A stretch of DNA of 64,000 bases from Ceratobasidium sp. AG-K (GCA_037039685.1 JAWNGF010000004.1:496001-560000), one strand, 5' to 3'; positions 48,016 to 60,169 are shown, numbered from the stretch's first letter. Notes: generated by a model from the letters alone, not told the origin. Made by a program: numbers and translations.

Positions 48016-51000
48016 TCATTCATTAACCCACCGACTCGTCGGTTGCTCAGTGTAATGTCTCTCGAAAAACTCCTTGTGGGCGCGTTCCGTCGCAGACAAT
48101 GACCAGTCTTGCTCGTTCGGGGCAGCATAGCGGACTTTAACCTCCTTCCCTCTTCGTCGAATCTCTTCCAATTGCTCATAACGGCCTATGCCTGAAGGGA
48201 TGCCAATAATTGCGTCTCCTACGTAACAGTCCAAATAAGCGCTAGCCGGACGAAATTCGATCGATTCACTCACCCTCGATTGCAGCAAGCCACGAGTACA
48301 CCCCAAAATCGCGTCGAGGAAGCCCCAGCGGAAGTCGCGGTACGAATGTAGCTACAACATAACCCAAAACAAGCATCACTTGACGCTGGTGTTAGTTTTA
48401 AGTTTGCCCAGAATAAGGTGCCTTGGGCTTACTGAGGAGAGATAACCCAAGCCACAGCTTGGATATTTTAACGTATGCGACAGTCTATAACTAAGATTAG
48501 ACTAGAGCGTGGGATAGGATCGATTGCTGTTTACCTTGTCCGGGTAGCTACGGGCAGCGATTGGCAGGCTACCAACAAGATACGGAAGCTGGAGCAGAAG
48601 CAGGGTTAATAAGTGCTACGAAGACTTAGGGAACCGCATACCAAATGCTGAGAATCAGACTTGGCAATCGCAGCAGCCACCTTATTCGCGTCCAGCTTGG
48701 TATATCCGAGTGGGCCACTTCCATTCGTAAACGACACGAGCTGCAAAGATCGTAAGTCCCACCCCGGTATCCGTAAAATCAACACGTACTGTAGGATTCG
48801 GAACATAGTAGAAATCTCGTCCATTGTCCTTTACCATGACATTACGGGAGTTCTCATGGGCAGCGCCAAACGCTGCAAATTTTCCCGTGGAGTTGATTCC
48901 CCATTGTAAGCCATCTTGAATTAGAGATTTTTGAGGCGTATTAATGGTCTGGTCAAAGTCCAGTCCGCGATGTAACAATTCCAACGTCATAGGTGACCCG
49001 GCGGTCTATGCAAACCACGTCGAATTAGTATTGGCCCAAAAGCGAGAGTCTGAATATCGCTTACACTATTATAAACGTCGACCATATAAGGTCTGAATTC
49101 TTCCACGCATACAGCGACGTCGTAACCAACAGGTGACGACTGGTAATCCACATCTGGACGCGCATATACGCTAAATGTGCTATTCGGTGCGTAAGCCTGG
49201 TTAAGTCGAACGAGCACAATCTCAATTTGGAGCCATCCTAGGCCATCAGAGCCGTTCGTCATAGGAATCGACTTGAACGAGTGCGCGACGCCATTTTGCC
49301 ACCATTTAGCTAAAAGGAGTTGAGCGAGATAAAATGGAGAAGGGGAAGAAGCAAACTTACATGTGACTGCTGTATCTGCTTCTGAGATTTCAGCAGGCGG
49401 TTGATCACCCGGTTCCATGAGGGCGGTGAAATTTGCGGCACGGATGAGGGGATATGGGATGTCCATGGAAGAAAAGACCGAATAGAGTGCTGTTTTGGGT
49501 ACGTAGAGGTAGGTCATATTTTTTGCCGCAGACACGGGAGTCCTAGAGTCGCACTCAATACATGATTTGCTTACATGAAGATTAACACTCACAAGTATCT
49601 ATCCAGATTCTCCAAAGTCTGACACCCGACTCGGATTCCCCATTTGGGCGACCTGACAATCTGGCCCTTTGACTCGCCCGCGACCGAGTCAGCGTGGGTC
49701 ATGTTAGCGGTATGTGCATCGTCAAAGGTTCCAAAGCCTAGACCTCCAGGAAGAAGTTGATCGGAATAGGCTTCGGCAATGTAGATAGTGTCGGTGACGT
49801 TATGAGATGCTTGGGGATTAAGTTTGAGCCTGTTCATCGAGAAGGACCTGCCCACGGGTAAGAGGCCAGCTGAGGAGAAAGGCGTGAGGGACCAGGTGAT
49901 GTTGAAGTTCTAGTAGAGTGAGTCGAGGTGGGTGATAGGAGTAAAATGAAGCTCACTGAGTAGGCCATCGCACTCAATTCGGCTGCTCGCTTGGTGTCAT
50001 CGACAGACAAGTCGCCAATTATGGTGGTCTCGATGTATTTATTAAGCTGACGCTGCAGGAAGTTCAGCATTCGCAGAGAGGGGGGCAAAGGTACATATGA
50101 GACTCTTACCTCTTGTTTAGTATAAATGTCGACAATACGACCGAATATAAAGACAATACATGCAGAAATGATAGCGACGAATAGGAAAATAATGATACAT
50201 AACGTCCACGGCTTTCGACTATATGCGACAAGAGTTAGCCTCCCCGCATGTCTGCCTGTGCTCAGTACTCACTCATAAGTACGTCGTTGGGTCCTCCTTG
50301 CACCTTTGTGGTGAAACGTTCTCCTGAACAACAATAGGATGGCAGCCCATGGACTGAGGGGATTAGCAATGATATCGTTGAGTTGGTCCAAGGTTACACC
50401 TCCGTCCGGCCGCATGGACTCGTGAATAACTGTCGCCCATACTACAAAAGCTGTAAGAACAAAGCACATTCGAATGATAACAAGAACGTACGTGTGGCCT
50501 CTACCCCTCGCCTCGAAAGTCTGACCAGGTTATATCCAATCGTTAATCCGACAATCCCGGAAATACCAGATACGACCGCTCGAACAAGGAAGAGACTATT
50601 TCCCGAAGCTGCCATGGAGAATATGTATACGAAGGGAAATGCCACAATACTTTCGAGCGGGTATCAGTCGTCAATACCGTAAAGAACCCAACTCGTAACA
50701 TACCAGAGCAAGGTGTGAATAAGTAACGGTTTGACCGGGACTGGCTCGAAATGCGACATGATTCCCTTGCCACCAATTGTCCATGGTATATCCGGCTCTG
50801 CTGCTGGAATTGGAACAGTTGGTAGCTGTGTTGCAACGGAACCCTGTCGTTTTGGGTTACGAGCGCCACTGGGAGTAAACAACGGTAACGACTATGATGT
50901 AACAAAGTAAACATTAGAGATGTAACAGTAACGACAAATTAAAACGTTCCCACCTCATCGCTTGCCCCGGTCGTGAGTGAAGCGGTGGTTCCCTTTGAAA

Positions 51001-51394
51001 CGCTTTCGGCGTATCCTAAGCGATTTGGGTCAAGTCCGGGGGGCCTGTTTCTGGGCAGTGTGACATGCTCTTGAAACGAGACGACCGCCGGAGATTTATG
51101 CCCGCACGAGCTTGGGGAGGTCTGAGCGCTTAAGGATTCATGGGAGGGCTGGGACCGCAGTGAGGCCACACCAGCTGACCGTGGGCTTTCAACTAGACCC
51201 TGTCGGAAAGTTCCTTCTGAGACAGAGCTTTGTCGACTGAGGGCGGGAGGTTGAAGCGCCGAGGGTAGAGGCCGGGGACCAGAAGGGGCTCGTCGTAGGT
51301 TTGGTGGAGGTGGGATAAAAGGTTCAACAATCATCGGCTGGAACTGGCCCTCCCGATCAGCCTGTCCAAGTGCTGCATATTTGCCGGGAGCCAT
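48016..51394 (-). CDS. Large multi-pass membrane protein, function unknown
   Basis: Lineage-specific membrane protein. From the ATG at 51394 (MAPGKYAALGQADREGQFQP) the first 145 residues are a Pro/Ser-rich cytosolic region. Hydrophobic segments follow: LLIHTLLWYVTSWVLYG, VAFPFVYIFSMAASGNSLFL with VSGISGIVGLTIGY, FVLTAFVVWATVI, and WTLCIIIFLFVAIISACIVF. After the last, a region of about 450 residues with several N-glycosylation sequons (NITW, NMTH, NMTY, NGSDG, NSTF) is probably extracytosolic. The terminus reads GDAIIGIPSGIGRYEQLEEI, then ends SRWVNE. About a dozen short introns; no frame break noticed. No family recognised; an upstream in-frame ATG at 51484 would add a 30-residue extension. 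Confidence 0.75.
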
Positions 51395-51704
51395 CGAGCG
51401 AGAAAAAATAAACCGCACAAGGGGAATTGGCGGACAGAGCTCGGGGAACCGTGCGTGTCTGCACGAAGTGAGAATATATACCAAAATGCACGCATCAAAC
51501 TTTGGCTTCTAGTTACGGTTACCCAAATCTGCGGAGCGCTCGTTCTATCGCGACCCAAGACATCCGGACCAGGTCAGGAGGCACGCACCAGGGTTCTAGG
51601 ACTGTTCTAGGCTTCCAAGAAGATCGAATAGTCAAATCAAGCCTACGTCAGGCGATCGATACATTTGGGTAGATGCCAATACGGGGTGCCAATCCCTAAA
51701 TTAC

Positions 51705-53140
51705 TTAGGCACGCAATTTCCCCTTGCTTCCACCACCGCCCTCGCCCAGTGTTTGCCACCACTTTGTTCCCGATACGGACGACCTCGGGGCATCCTTGGC
51801 TGGCTTGTCCTGAATCGCACTGCCCCTACTCGTTCGTTCTCGGACGATTATCCCTAGGCCAGAGCTCACACCACGACGGCCTCCTCCAGGAAATGACTCG
51901 TCACGTTTGCGTTTAGACTTGGCCCCTGTCCCCCCATCGTTATCGTCCAAATCTAGGTTACTCTTGCTTGCGCCGACCGGGGCCGGAGGTCTGACGTGCG
52001 AGACAGGTAATGAGGCGTCCCAGGCACGCTTGTGCAATCGGTATATCGCCATAGCGGCCCTTGCATCTGTGATCTATGGCCGACTGAGTAAATACCTAAA
52101 TAGGTATGGCCGAGGACGTACACTGCTGTGCTCTCCACCTTGAATGTCTAACCCCAACTCTTCTTTAGTTAATCTCTTCAGTCCAATCCGGCGCGAGCGA
52201 TACTTTTCCCATAATGTTAATTCCGTTTTAGCGTTGGGCGTCGGAACCGCTTTGCCCTTGCCTTTAGCTTGGGCCACAGGCGCTGGCTTTCGACCAGCGT
52301 AGACCTGCGTGTCTCGGGTCCGCGACGCGGGGTGGGCGAGCAGCAGGGCAGTGAGGTCATTACTTAACGCATGACCCACAAGGATTCGATCCGATGGAGC
52401 GAGCAGCTCGGCCACCTTGGCTTGTACATCTTTGAAGGGTTTGGCTTGACCATATCAACATCAGTCGGGGGTTTCACTGGCCGAAATGTAACACTTGCCA
52501 TGGATCATATCTTGCGGCCTAATTCCGCTCACCGCGGTTCGATAATCCACTACACGCTCGCGTTGCCGTACAAACTATGCGGGGTAAGAAGAAATGAATA
52601 TGTGGCCGCCGGATGTGCACGTGGTCAGCGTACCTCGTCCAAGACAATTCGGCCATGAAAGTCCACGAGGCTCGCTCTAGCGAGCGAAGACTCTAGTCCA
52701 TCTTCTCCCACACCCACCATCTCGCAATCAAGCGCGAGGTATCTGCCTGGCCTAGAAGGATTGGTACCGGCGATTTTGTGGAACAGACGCTCACGTACTC
52801 GGTTTCTAGGGCCTCAGCGGCTGTCCCTCGTCCAAGCACCATGTCTCGTAATTGTTTGAGTTCATTCGTAATGGGTATCAGTGTAGATGTACTCGTTTCG
52901 AGGGTTGGGCTGGCAGGGGGTGATCGACGTGTGGACGTCGGTCCACGAGGGAATCCGGCGGTAGGGTGTCGAGAGTTGGATTTTATGAATTGCTTGCTTG
53001 TTGAGGGGCCTTTAGATGGAAGTTTCTTCTCAAATAAGCATATAAACGTTTGCCAGGTTTCAATCGTTAGCGAGACTCACCCGTTTCAAAGCCAACCAAT
53101 TCGCCCCAGGCGCCACACTTCCGCTCTTGTTTTTGCCCAT
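51705..53140 (-). CDS. rex4: REX4-type 3'-5' RNA exonuclease
   Basis: DEDDh exonuclease expected to act in nuclear/nucleolar RNA processing. The start MGKNKSGSVAPGANWLALKR resembles REX4 N-termini. The exonuclease domain begins YLALDCEMVGVGEDG (Exo I, DxE), continues LARASLVDFHGRIVLDE, then DYRTAVSGIRPQDMIHA, VAELLAPSDRILVGHALSND (Exo II), RDTQVYAG, and LTKEELGLDIQGGEHSS followed by ITDARAAMAIYRLHKRAWD (Exo III, HxxxxD). The C-terminal tail is basic (GAKSKRKRDE), a likely nucleolar signal. The intron at 52443-52496 begins GCAAGT, a GC-AG intron. An insertion of about 20 residues (Lys/Ala-rich, after VYAGRKPAPVAQ) precedes the third motif. Symbol by homology. Confidence 0.88.
52443..52496 (-). 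other. GC-AG intron in the REX4-type gene
   Basis: 54-nt intron, donor CATG/GCAAGT, acceptor CAAG. Splicing joins QDMIHA to KPFKDVQAKVAEL in frame; no GT donor does so. Confidence 0.7.
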
Positions 53141-54374
53141 AATTTCTATTCTTTCTGTGGTGGAAACAATCAGCCGAGAGACCCAAAATTTTACAAAATG
53201 AACAATATTTGATGGAATAACGAAAATGTGGGCTGGGAGGTGGTCGATCGAAATTCTGGCTTGGTTTGTCACGTGATGTTGTGTGCCATTTGTGATCTGT
53301 GGGTCTGATTCACACTACAAGTGGCCCCGGTGAAGTTCCCCCCTACAATTCCTTGAGTTCTCCAAGCGGTCTGGATCTGCCATAGTATGGTCTTGGGCCG
53401 AGTCAGTGTTCACTCGCCTCTCATGTCGGCACACAAAACACATCTCTTGTAGTATACTCCCTAAAACATACGGGCTCCACACTAAACATGCCTGGATCGT
53501 ACAACTCATAGCTTGAAATAAAAATACAGCTACTAGCTTTATATTCTCATAGCTGAGTCGAGGATCAAAGGGGGCCACCTGGGCGGCAATGCCAGTACCA
53601 CCCAGGCACTCTTGGCATTTGCTGCTTAGCTCCTCGTCAGGATTTTCTTTGCGCGCATATATGGACCCTGTTTTCACTTACATCTACCTTTGTCTTATGT
53701 ATGGGGGCAATTATAAAGGCCGCACATCGTTGAGAGAAATTACTGAATTCGGGATATTATTGGAGTGTCACATATGTAAACTCTTGGACCAGTCAGAAAA
53801 ATGGCACTGATTTCAAATTGAATTTAGCCCGTGGAAAGACCTTGCAGTAGTAAGGTAATGTATTCGTGGAGGAAGACAGTCGAAGAGTCAGTCTATGCCT
53901 TGGGATACAACAGAGTATGCATCTCCAAGTTAAACAACTTAAATTACTAACAGCGCAGCGTAACTGGACCAAGCTCACCAGTCCGAGTCGAGGGATATCT
54001 GCCGGTGGTGACTGCCAACTTGGCCTGATTTGGCACCCGGTGGTTTCACTGAACCGAGCCTTACAAGATGCGAAAAATATCCCACGGGACGCTATAAATG
54101 TCTTGGGTTGAAACTTTGGTTGCGACCACCATGAACCGGGGAGACTCGCCGTCCGCACGCGGTGTTTCTTTATCGCACTTAGCTGGTTTCCCTGATGATT
54201 GCCGCCATAGAAATTCCATTTCTGCTACAAAGCGCCAGTGGCCAATCGGATTTTGCCGACGACCACGATAATCACTCATACTTTGTCGATTCACTAGACC
54301 CCCATTCCGGCATATTGTGGAGTGGAGTATCAGGGTTCTCCAATTACTTGTATATTCAACCTCAAGTACACACA
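53141..54374. other. Intergenic
   Basis: Promoter of the REX4-type gene with TCACGTGA at 53269-53276; otherwise no recognisable gene. Overlapping open frames near 53315-54160 have no motif. Confidence 0.5.
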
Positions 54375-54924
54375 TTACGCTGGCGAGGATTCTGAGTCAC
54401 TGTCTGGGGTTTCTGGGCTGTTTGGGATTTCCTGGTTATTTGGCGCCTCTGAGTTGTTCTGTGTTTCTGGGTTATTTATCGTAGACGCGTTCTGCTTCAT
54501 TCTACGGATACCGTTCCATTCAGTCCATCCCCCACCGTGGGGGTCGGTAAAGTCAATGTAGCCGCTCCTGCTTCTGAAATCTAACTCGGCGTATAGGTAA
54601 TTTGAAACCGAGACAGAGTGAAACTTGCAACTGAGAGACTTACAGGTAGACCCGTCTGGGTTGCGGTAATAGTAGCTTCCGTCTCGGTTACTAATTGAAT
54701 CATTTGGGAAGTGTGAGGTCCGGGGTGAAGAGTGGATGCGAGGGCTGACATACATGTACCTATATGAGTTCCCTCTACCTGACAAGTCACCATCGTCGCG
54801 TGAGCGGAAATAGTTACCCTACAATCAATGCGCAGATTTATCCTTGCGGATAGACCTGGGGAGTGAAACCACGTACGCGTGAGTTTGTGCCACGATGATT
54901 GTACGGTGTGCGCGTCGGGGGCAT
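54375..54924 (-). CDS. Small Tyr/Ser/Gly-rich protein, family member A (with acidic tail)
   Basis: Function unknown. Four exons give about 119 residues: MPPTRTPYNHRGTNSR, then GNYFRSRDDGDLSGRGNSYS, then NRDGSYYYRNPDGST, then YFRSRSGYIDFTDPHGGGWT followed by EWNGIRRMK. Introns fall at exactly the same places as in member C, which supports each junction. Unlike the other members it has a 39-residue extension rich in Asn, Pro and Glu with repeated N-x-PE-like units (NNPETQ, NNSEAP, NNQEIP, NSPETP) ending in SDSESSPA. No signal peptide or membrane segment. The start at 54924 was chosen because it places the GTNSRGN motif at residue 12-18 as in members B and C. Confidence 0.75.
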
Positions 54925-56054
54925 GGTATGGCGATAGGATTGGGGTTAGCCAACTACAAATACACCGTGGAGTGGATTGGACAAAATATCGTTGCCCGTG
55001 GAGAAGGGGGATAACAGGAAGAAAAAGGATTCAATCTAGAACCGAACATCTTATATGGTCGTAATAGTCCCAGAGTTTTACGCCTTGAGCGGGGTCCTAG
55101 GACCCCTGGCAGAGTCCCATTTGCTCCTCACTCACATCTTTACCTTGCTTGTAAGGTCTCTAACATTGGGTAGACCTCAAATCCTATCGTAGCAGGGGAA
55201 GGCATGCAATGGGTTCACTTGCCGCAGTTAGTAGCCTTGCACCTATGAACCGTTTTGAACTAGTTTCGACTTCCGTTTGTCGGGATATGCATGTTCTTGA
55301 ATCTGCCGTCGATATTCCCGAAATGTTTAGTGGCGTCAGCGGACCGTCGTACGCAACTAGTATTTTTCGGGCCACGAATCCCTTTTTAGAACATGGTCGG
55401 CATATTTTGCGGCCTTTGTATAGTGGAGGGTAGTAGCGTTAATTTGGGGTAGCTGAATGCGGAAGTAGTCTGTTCTTCGTAGAGTTTGACCTACATGATG
55501 TACATCATTGTTAGCCAACGTGTGTCTTGACATTACTATCAATGGACTACGCCCGAGCGTATCCGCTGCTCGTAGCATTCGCTGAAGTACGCACATAGGA
55601 ACACTAGTTGAGATTCAGACTGTCTGATATCAGTGCAGTACAATTATGTCGCATATAGTTCGCAAAACGACTGAATCGCGGGCCAATCGTAATCATCTAT
55701 CGGCTCTTACGAACTTTGCTAGAATCCTTTCCTGAATTGTTATATATCCCACGACGGTGTTTATTATACCCAACACCTGAGGAGAGGGAGATCGGGAAAA
55801 CCTCACCATCTGTAAAAGAGGCACTCCAATGAATTTGTCCATATGTTTCTAGCGCGGCATAACCGACGGAAATTGTTAACCTAGCCGAGTCTCGCTCAGA
55901 CATAGCAACCATCTGTATAGGATTCGTCCCCACAGTGCTCTCAGATTATCTCGCTCATCATTGCCTATTTTTGGCAGTCATTCATATTCAACATCAGCTA
56001 TATACGTCATTGTGGAACATCCTGGGCCACTAAACTACCTTCCCTTCGGGTACC
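54925..56054. other. Spacer between members A and B
   Basis: A minus-strand frame near 55697-55905 (starting MSERDSARLTISVGYAALET, then YGQIHWSASFTDG followed by a GTGAGG donor-like site) looks protein-like and could be the first exon of another small gene, but no partner exon was identified. Nothing else seen. Confidence 0.4.
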
Positions 56055-56418
56055 CTACTTACGCCTGCGTACACCGTTCCACTCGGTCCACCCCCCGCCA
56101 TTAGGATCAGTATAGTTGATGTAGCCGTCATCTTTTCGGAAATCTAGAAAGAGTGCGTAATCAGGTTTAAATCAACGGGGAGTATAATCAAAGGGCTCAC
56201 AGGTAGATCCATCTGCATTGCTAAAGTAGATGCTGTCCTTGTTACTAGTCAAGTAAGCTGTAGAGTAAATGAAGACTAGGGACAGGCGACATATGCGCTT
56301 ACCGGTAGGAATAAGGGTTTTTATTGCGGACCGAGCCACCGTAGTTGCGGGAGCGGTAACGGTTACCCCGCGAGTTGGTGCCACAGCGATGGTAAGGGCG
56401 CCGACGTTCAGCGGACAT
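56055..56418 (-). CDS. Small Tyr/Ser/Gly-rich protein, family member B
   Basis: Paralog of A and C, 82 residues in three exons: MSAERRRPYHRCGTNSRGNR with YRSRNYGGSVRNKNPYSYR, then NKDSIYFSNADGST, then YFRKDDGYINYTDPNGGGWT ending EWNGVRRRK. It lacks the first intron of A and C: GTNSR and GN are joined in one exon without any extra residue, so the intron was lost precisely or gained in the others. More basic than its relatives, and several Tyr/Ser positions are replaced. Function unknown. Confidence 0.78.
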
Positions 56419-58188
56419 AATGGTTGATACAAGGAGAGGTATCAGATGGGTGCGAGAATTGAACGAGGACCACACTTCTTATAGCTGGGTCGATCAGTAG
56501 CGTGTGTTTTCTTTTTGCGTCTTGAGCCATGGGGCTCCTCCTTGTGCGATGGCTTTCAAACCCAGTAGTATCTGCTATTGGTAGTCCTTGAAAATGTGAC
56601 CAGGCAAGTGCATTGCACGCGATGTGGCACGATAGACTATGCGGAGGGAGACAATAGCACAGTTGGATACTTTGGCTTATACCGGACCGCACGTAAGCGC
56701 ACGCCCAGCTGGCTCGGATATGAACATAGACAAATGAAGGAGGCTCTGGCGTTGTGCAAATCTCCGGAGCCTATTCGAACCAAATCAAACGTGAAAAGCC
56801 AGGCGTGGTGGCTAGTTTACGATGGAGACTGCCGCCTGTGAAACGCCTAGGGGCTATGTCTAAAGACTCGCGCATACATGCGCTCACAATGCGAAGATGT
56901 AAAAGGTTTATAATCATGAATACGGGAGCCGCGAATATAGTTGACCTACAATCAATGTCACCTGATTTTTTGAGACTGTCTGGGAGCGCATCGATGCTCG
57001 GAATGGTGAGGGTGGCAAAATTTCTGGTGCTTTCTAGCTGAGCTTACAAGAGACTTTGGGGGTCAACAGGAGATAGATACCGCGATCAAGTCACCTAACG
57101 CTAAGTGATTAAGAAAGACGCCGGTGGGCACTGCCAAAGCGCGCCGAAGATCTTAAGACAATAATCTTGCTCTTGCGTTTAAGCCACTAGATGTGGCTTT
57201 TCACTGGCATTCTACGATCGGTATCAAGAACCAACTCTCGCACTGTGTGGGCTAGGCGGGCTGAATCCTTGTGATCTAAACATTGAAAACTCGTAGTCCA
57301 AAGCACTGACCGTGACCGCTTTCAGCTATATTTTCACTGAACCTTATCTCCAGGGCTGACCGGGGGGCAAATTAGCCCCACAATCATTTCAAATATACTG
57401 TTTTTGGTAAGGATCAACCCGAACCACGCGCAAAATGGCTGAAGCCTAAGGTAATACGTCACTGAAAGCGGCCATTTTTGGTTCAGTGTGCAGGTCACTA
57501 ATATTCGGTCCCTCGGCCCAACAGTGCTCGCTTAACCTATCTATCGGAAGTTTCTAGCAAGCACCTGGGAGGATAAAGCTTGAGGGTGGGTGGCCAAAAT
57601 CCGGTCACGAGTGGTCACATGATCGTGATGATGGGCAGAATCTGATAAACAGTGGGCACCGTTTGGGAATTCATTCGAGTTTGGAAACAATCCACAACAT
57701 CTGTATCAAGCGAGTCTATCTGGATCGTAGTAAACTGGATTTACTGGTGGTTTATTGGGTACTGCATGTGATGGATAACGAAACGAGATCACTATCTAGT
57801 TCACGAAACCAACCGTTTGGGGTCTGAGTTCCGAGGTACTCATTCATTAATTTTCTGGACATTGATCAATAGTCCGCTCTTTATCCTTCAAGCACACACT
57901 GCGGGAAAATGGTGAGGAAAGATTCCACCAACACTCAATTCTATTGTACCACACCGCATGGGGAACTTACCCCCACTCATTCGCCGAACCCAAATTATAT
58001 CTCTACTTAGAGAAGCCTAGTCTACTTTGCAATGATTATTTGCTTTCGCGGGATATGTTACTATCTTGGAGTAGCACGATTCTCGAAAATCACACATTAT
58101 TTATTTCATTCTAGGCATCGTTTCATGTCGGAACAATCTGAGCAACACAATCCTCGTTTGTAACTAAGCAAACGGCACTACGAGTAGT
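56419..58188. other. Spacer between members B and C
   Basis: 1.8 kb with no recognisable gene. A plus-strand frame 56578-56841 has some Cys residues but no family match and no splice context. Confidence 0.5.
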
Positions 58189-58607
58189 CTACTTGTTTGA
58201 GCGGGACCCATTGCTCTCGGTCCATCCCCCACCGCTGGGGCTAGTATAATTGGCAGAGCCACTCCCGCTGTTATAATCTGCAACAAAGAGGTTCCAGCCA
58301 GCACATAAATAAACACCGACTACACGTGAAAGGGAACTTACAGCTAGAGCCATCGGAGTTACTATAATAGTAGCTTCCGTCGGTGTTGCTAGAGAAAGTA
58401 AGCAAGAAGATCAAGAGCGGGGGAGAACCAACGTACCTGTAGTGATAGGAGTTTTGGTTCGGGGCGGAGCTACCGTAGTCGCGCGAGCAGTAGTGGTTTC
58501 CCTGTCATAACGACCCATCAGGTGGCAAGCGCAAGGATTGTAGGGGCGTAACATACCCGAGAGTTGGTGCCGGACCCAGTATACGAATATCCGCGGCCAG
58601 AAGACAT
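58189..58607 (-). CDS. Small Tyr/Ser/Gly-rich protein, family member C
   Basis: Best-preserved member, 83 residues in four exons: MSSGRGYSYTGSGTNSR, GNHYCSRDYGSSAPNQNSYH with Y, then SNTDGSYYYSNSDGSS, then YYNSGSGSANYTSPSGGGWT ending ESNGSRSNK. The composition is nearly half Ser, Tyr, Gly and Asn, as in low-complexity or prion-like proteins, but the order is conserved between paralogs, which argues for a specific role. Related small proteins starting with a YSYT-SGTNSQGNHY-like motif occur widely in fungi to my knowledge, without known function. A leader intron probably lies before the ATG (acceptor CATAG just upstream), and a TATA box lies at 58738. Confidence 0.82.
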
Positions 58608-58737
58608 GATAAAACTATGAAACAGAACGTCAAAAGCTACCCACAAACCCAGAGAGCAGACTAACCTTGAATTCGTAAGAGAGGAGAGAGTAGTAGGTGT
58701 GGTGGATGAGAGCGAGAGAGAACGCCAGGGGTGGTGC

Positions 58738-58744
58738 CTTTATA
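58738..58744 (-). promoter_or_regulatory. TATA box of family member C
   Basis: TATAAAG on the minus strand, about 130 bp upstream of the ATG; the distance fits a leader interrupted by an intron. Confidence 0.5.
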
Positions 58745-59142
58745 GGGTGGCTACGAAGAAGAGGGGGCACGCCTCTTTCCCCTTTGAGTGGGGTCCGGAC
58801 CCCGGATAGCGCAATTGGTTTCAGTCTAATTTACGCCCCGATTGGTTGTTTGGCGGTGACTCGACCGTGGCTCATGTGGTTCTGCGATAGAACCTAGGAG
58901 AATGCGATAGAATGAATACATGATTTATGGGTATCATGTATAGATGCAGGAGCCGGTGAGATCGCAGAGGCAGAAGCGGTGTCGAAGGGAAAGGCTTACG
59001 GCGAAACGTCACGGCGATGTCAGTCGTGAAGGAGCAGGCACCAGGTTTGACATATAGCGTGCATTAAGGGAAAAGAGCGGGTATACTACAACATGATAGA
59101 TCTCGTGTCCAAACAAGCTAGAAACCCGAAGGGAAATCCGAA
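58745..59142. other. Intergenic
   Basis: No gene recognised; promoter of member C and 3' flank of the membrane protein gene. Confidence 0.5.
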
Positions 59143-60169
59143 CTAAGCCCACCCTTTGTTTTCGCGCATCGGCACTGAGTCGTATCTTTCCACGCCTCTG
59201 GGGGTCCAGATCTTGTTCCGAACCCAGCATATGCACCAGACGATGCCAAAGATAATAACCGCCGCCGCGGCAATTCCGACGATATAGGCAGCCAACATTG
59301 CGCCTTGCTTCTTTGGGTCCAGGAAGGAATAGGCTGTTTCACATGTGCTCAGTATGGCAATGTGAAAGTCGAGATGAAACTTACTGTAGAATCCTTGTGT
59401 CGCGAAGGTAATGTACGCAACGCCCAAGTAGCCTCCCAAAAGAAGGATCAAAAACGGAACGTGCGTCCATGGCATGGGCCCGGCACGCGTGAGGAGGACC
59501 TCAAAGAGCGCAAACGCAGAGTTCATCGCGTGAACCGTAATGTTATTCCAAGCTGGGGACGATGTGTTATTCAGGAAGCTTCTAATTGATGACGCGCCAC
59601 CCACCGGAATACGCAGATCGGAAGCTCTCAGAAGATGCCAATAATACCCAATACACAACCGTCACGATGAATGCTAAAAGCACCGAGCTCGTGAATAAGC
59701 CATAGCCGAGGGGGGCTAAAAATACTTACGAAATGTGGTAACCGTCGACCAGAGCAGCATGTGCAGGAATTGCAAAAACTGGGGCCACCTTTGGAGGGGG
59801 TACGAGTCTTGGGCTCCTGCGTGCGTGTGGTGTCGACGGGCGTGACGTGCGTAAGCAATAGTTTGAACGGATGCTGCGCACATGTACGAGCATAGTCCGA
59901 TATAGGACAAATTTGTAAAATACGAGAAGAAGCTAAGTTAGTTGCTTGGGTTAGCCTTGCGACCGGGTAGATAAAGGAGGTACACACCTTTCGATAGTAT
60001 CAATCTCAACGCTCTGCCAGACTACGTTAAATACAAGAGCGACAAGAGAGTAGACGGCTAGCGCAGTGCGTATTCCGGCGAGTACCCCAGGAGAGAAGAC
60101 ATGCGAGGTCACCAGCGTACACGTTGGGTCAAACGGAGATTGAACTCCGACAGCCTTGTAGAATCCCAT
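59143..60169 (-). CDS. Integral membrane protein, FAR-17a/AIG1-like in style
   Basis: About six predicted membrane segments. Starts MGFYKAVGVQSPFDPTCTLV; hydrophobic segments include IRTALAVYSLVALVFNVVW, YFTNLSYIGLCSYMCAASVQ, a run LQFLHMLLWSTVTTFR, FLAFIVTVVYWVLLAS, VPFLILLLGGYLGVAYITFA and AAYIVGIAAAAVIIFGIVWC. The pattern (FTNLSY, LLWSTV, VYW, an HAMNSAFALFEVLL segment, then LGGYLGVAYITFATQGFY) recalls fungal proteins related to the FAR-17a/AIG1 hydrolases, whose members cleave fatty-acid esters of hydroxy fatty acids, but the active-site residues were not verified. The cytosolic C-terminus ends RENKGWA. Four exons. The ATG at 60169 is the first in frame. Confidence 0.78.
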
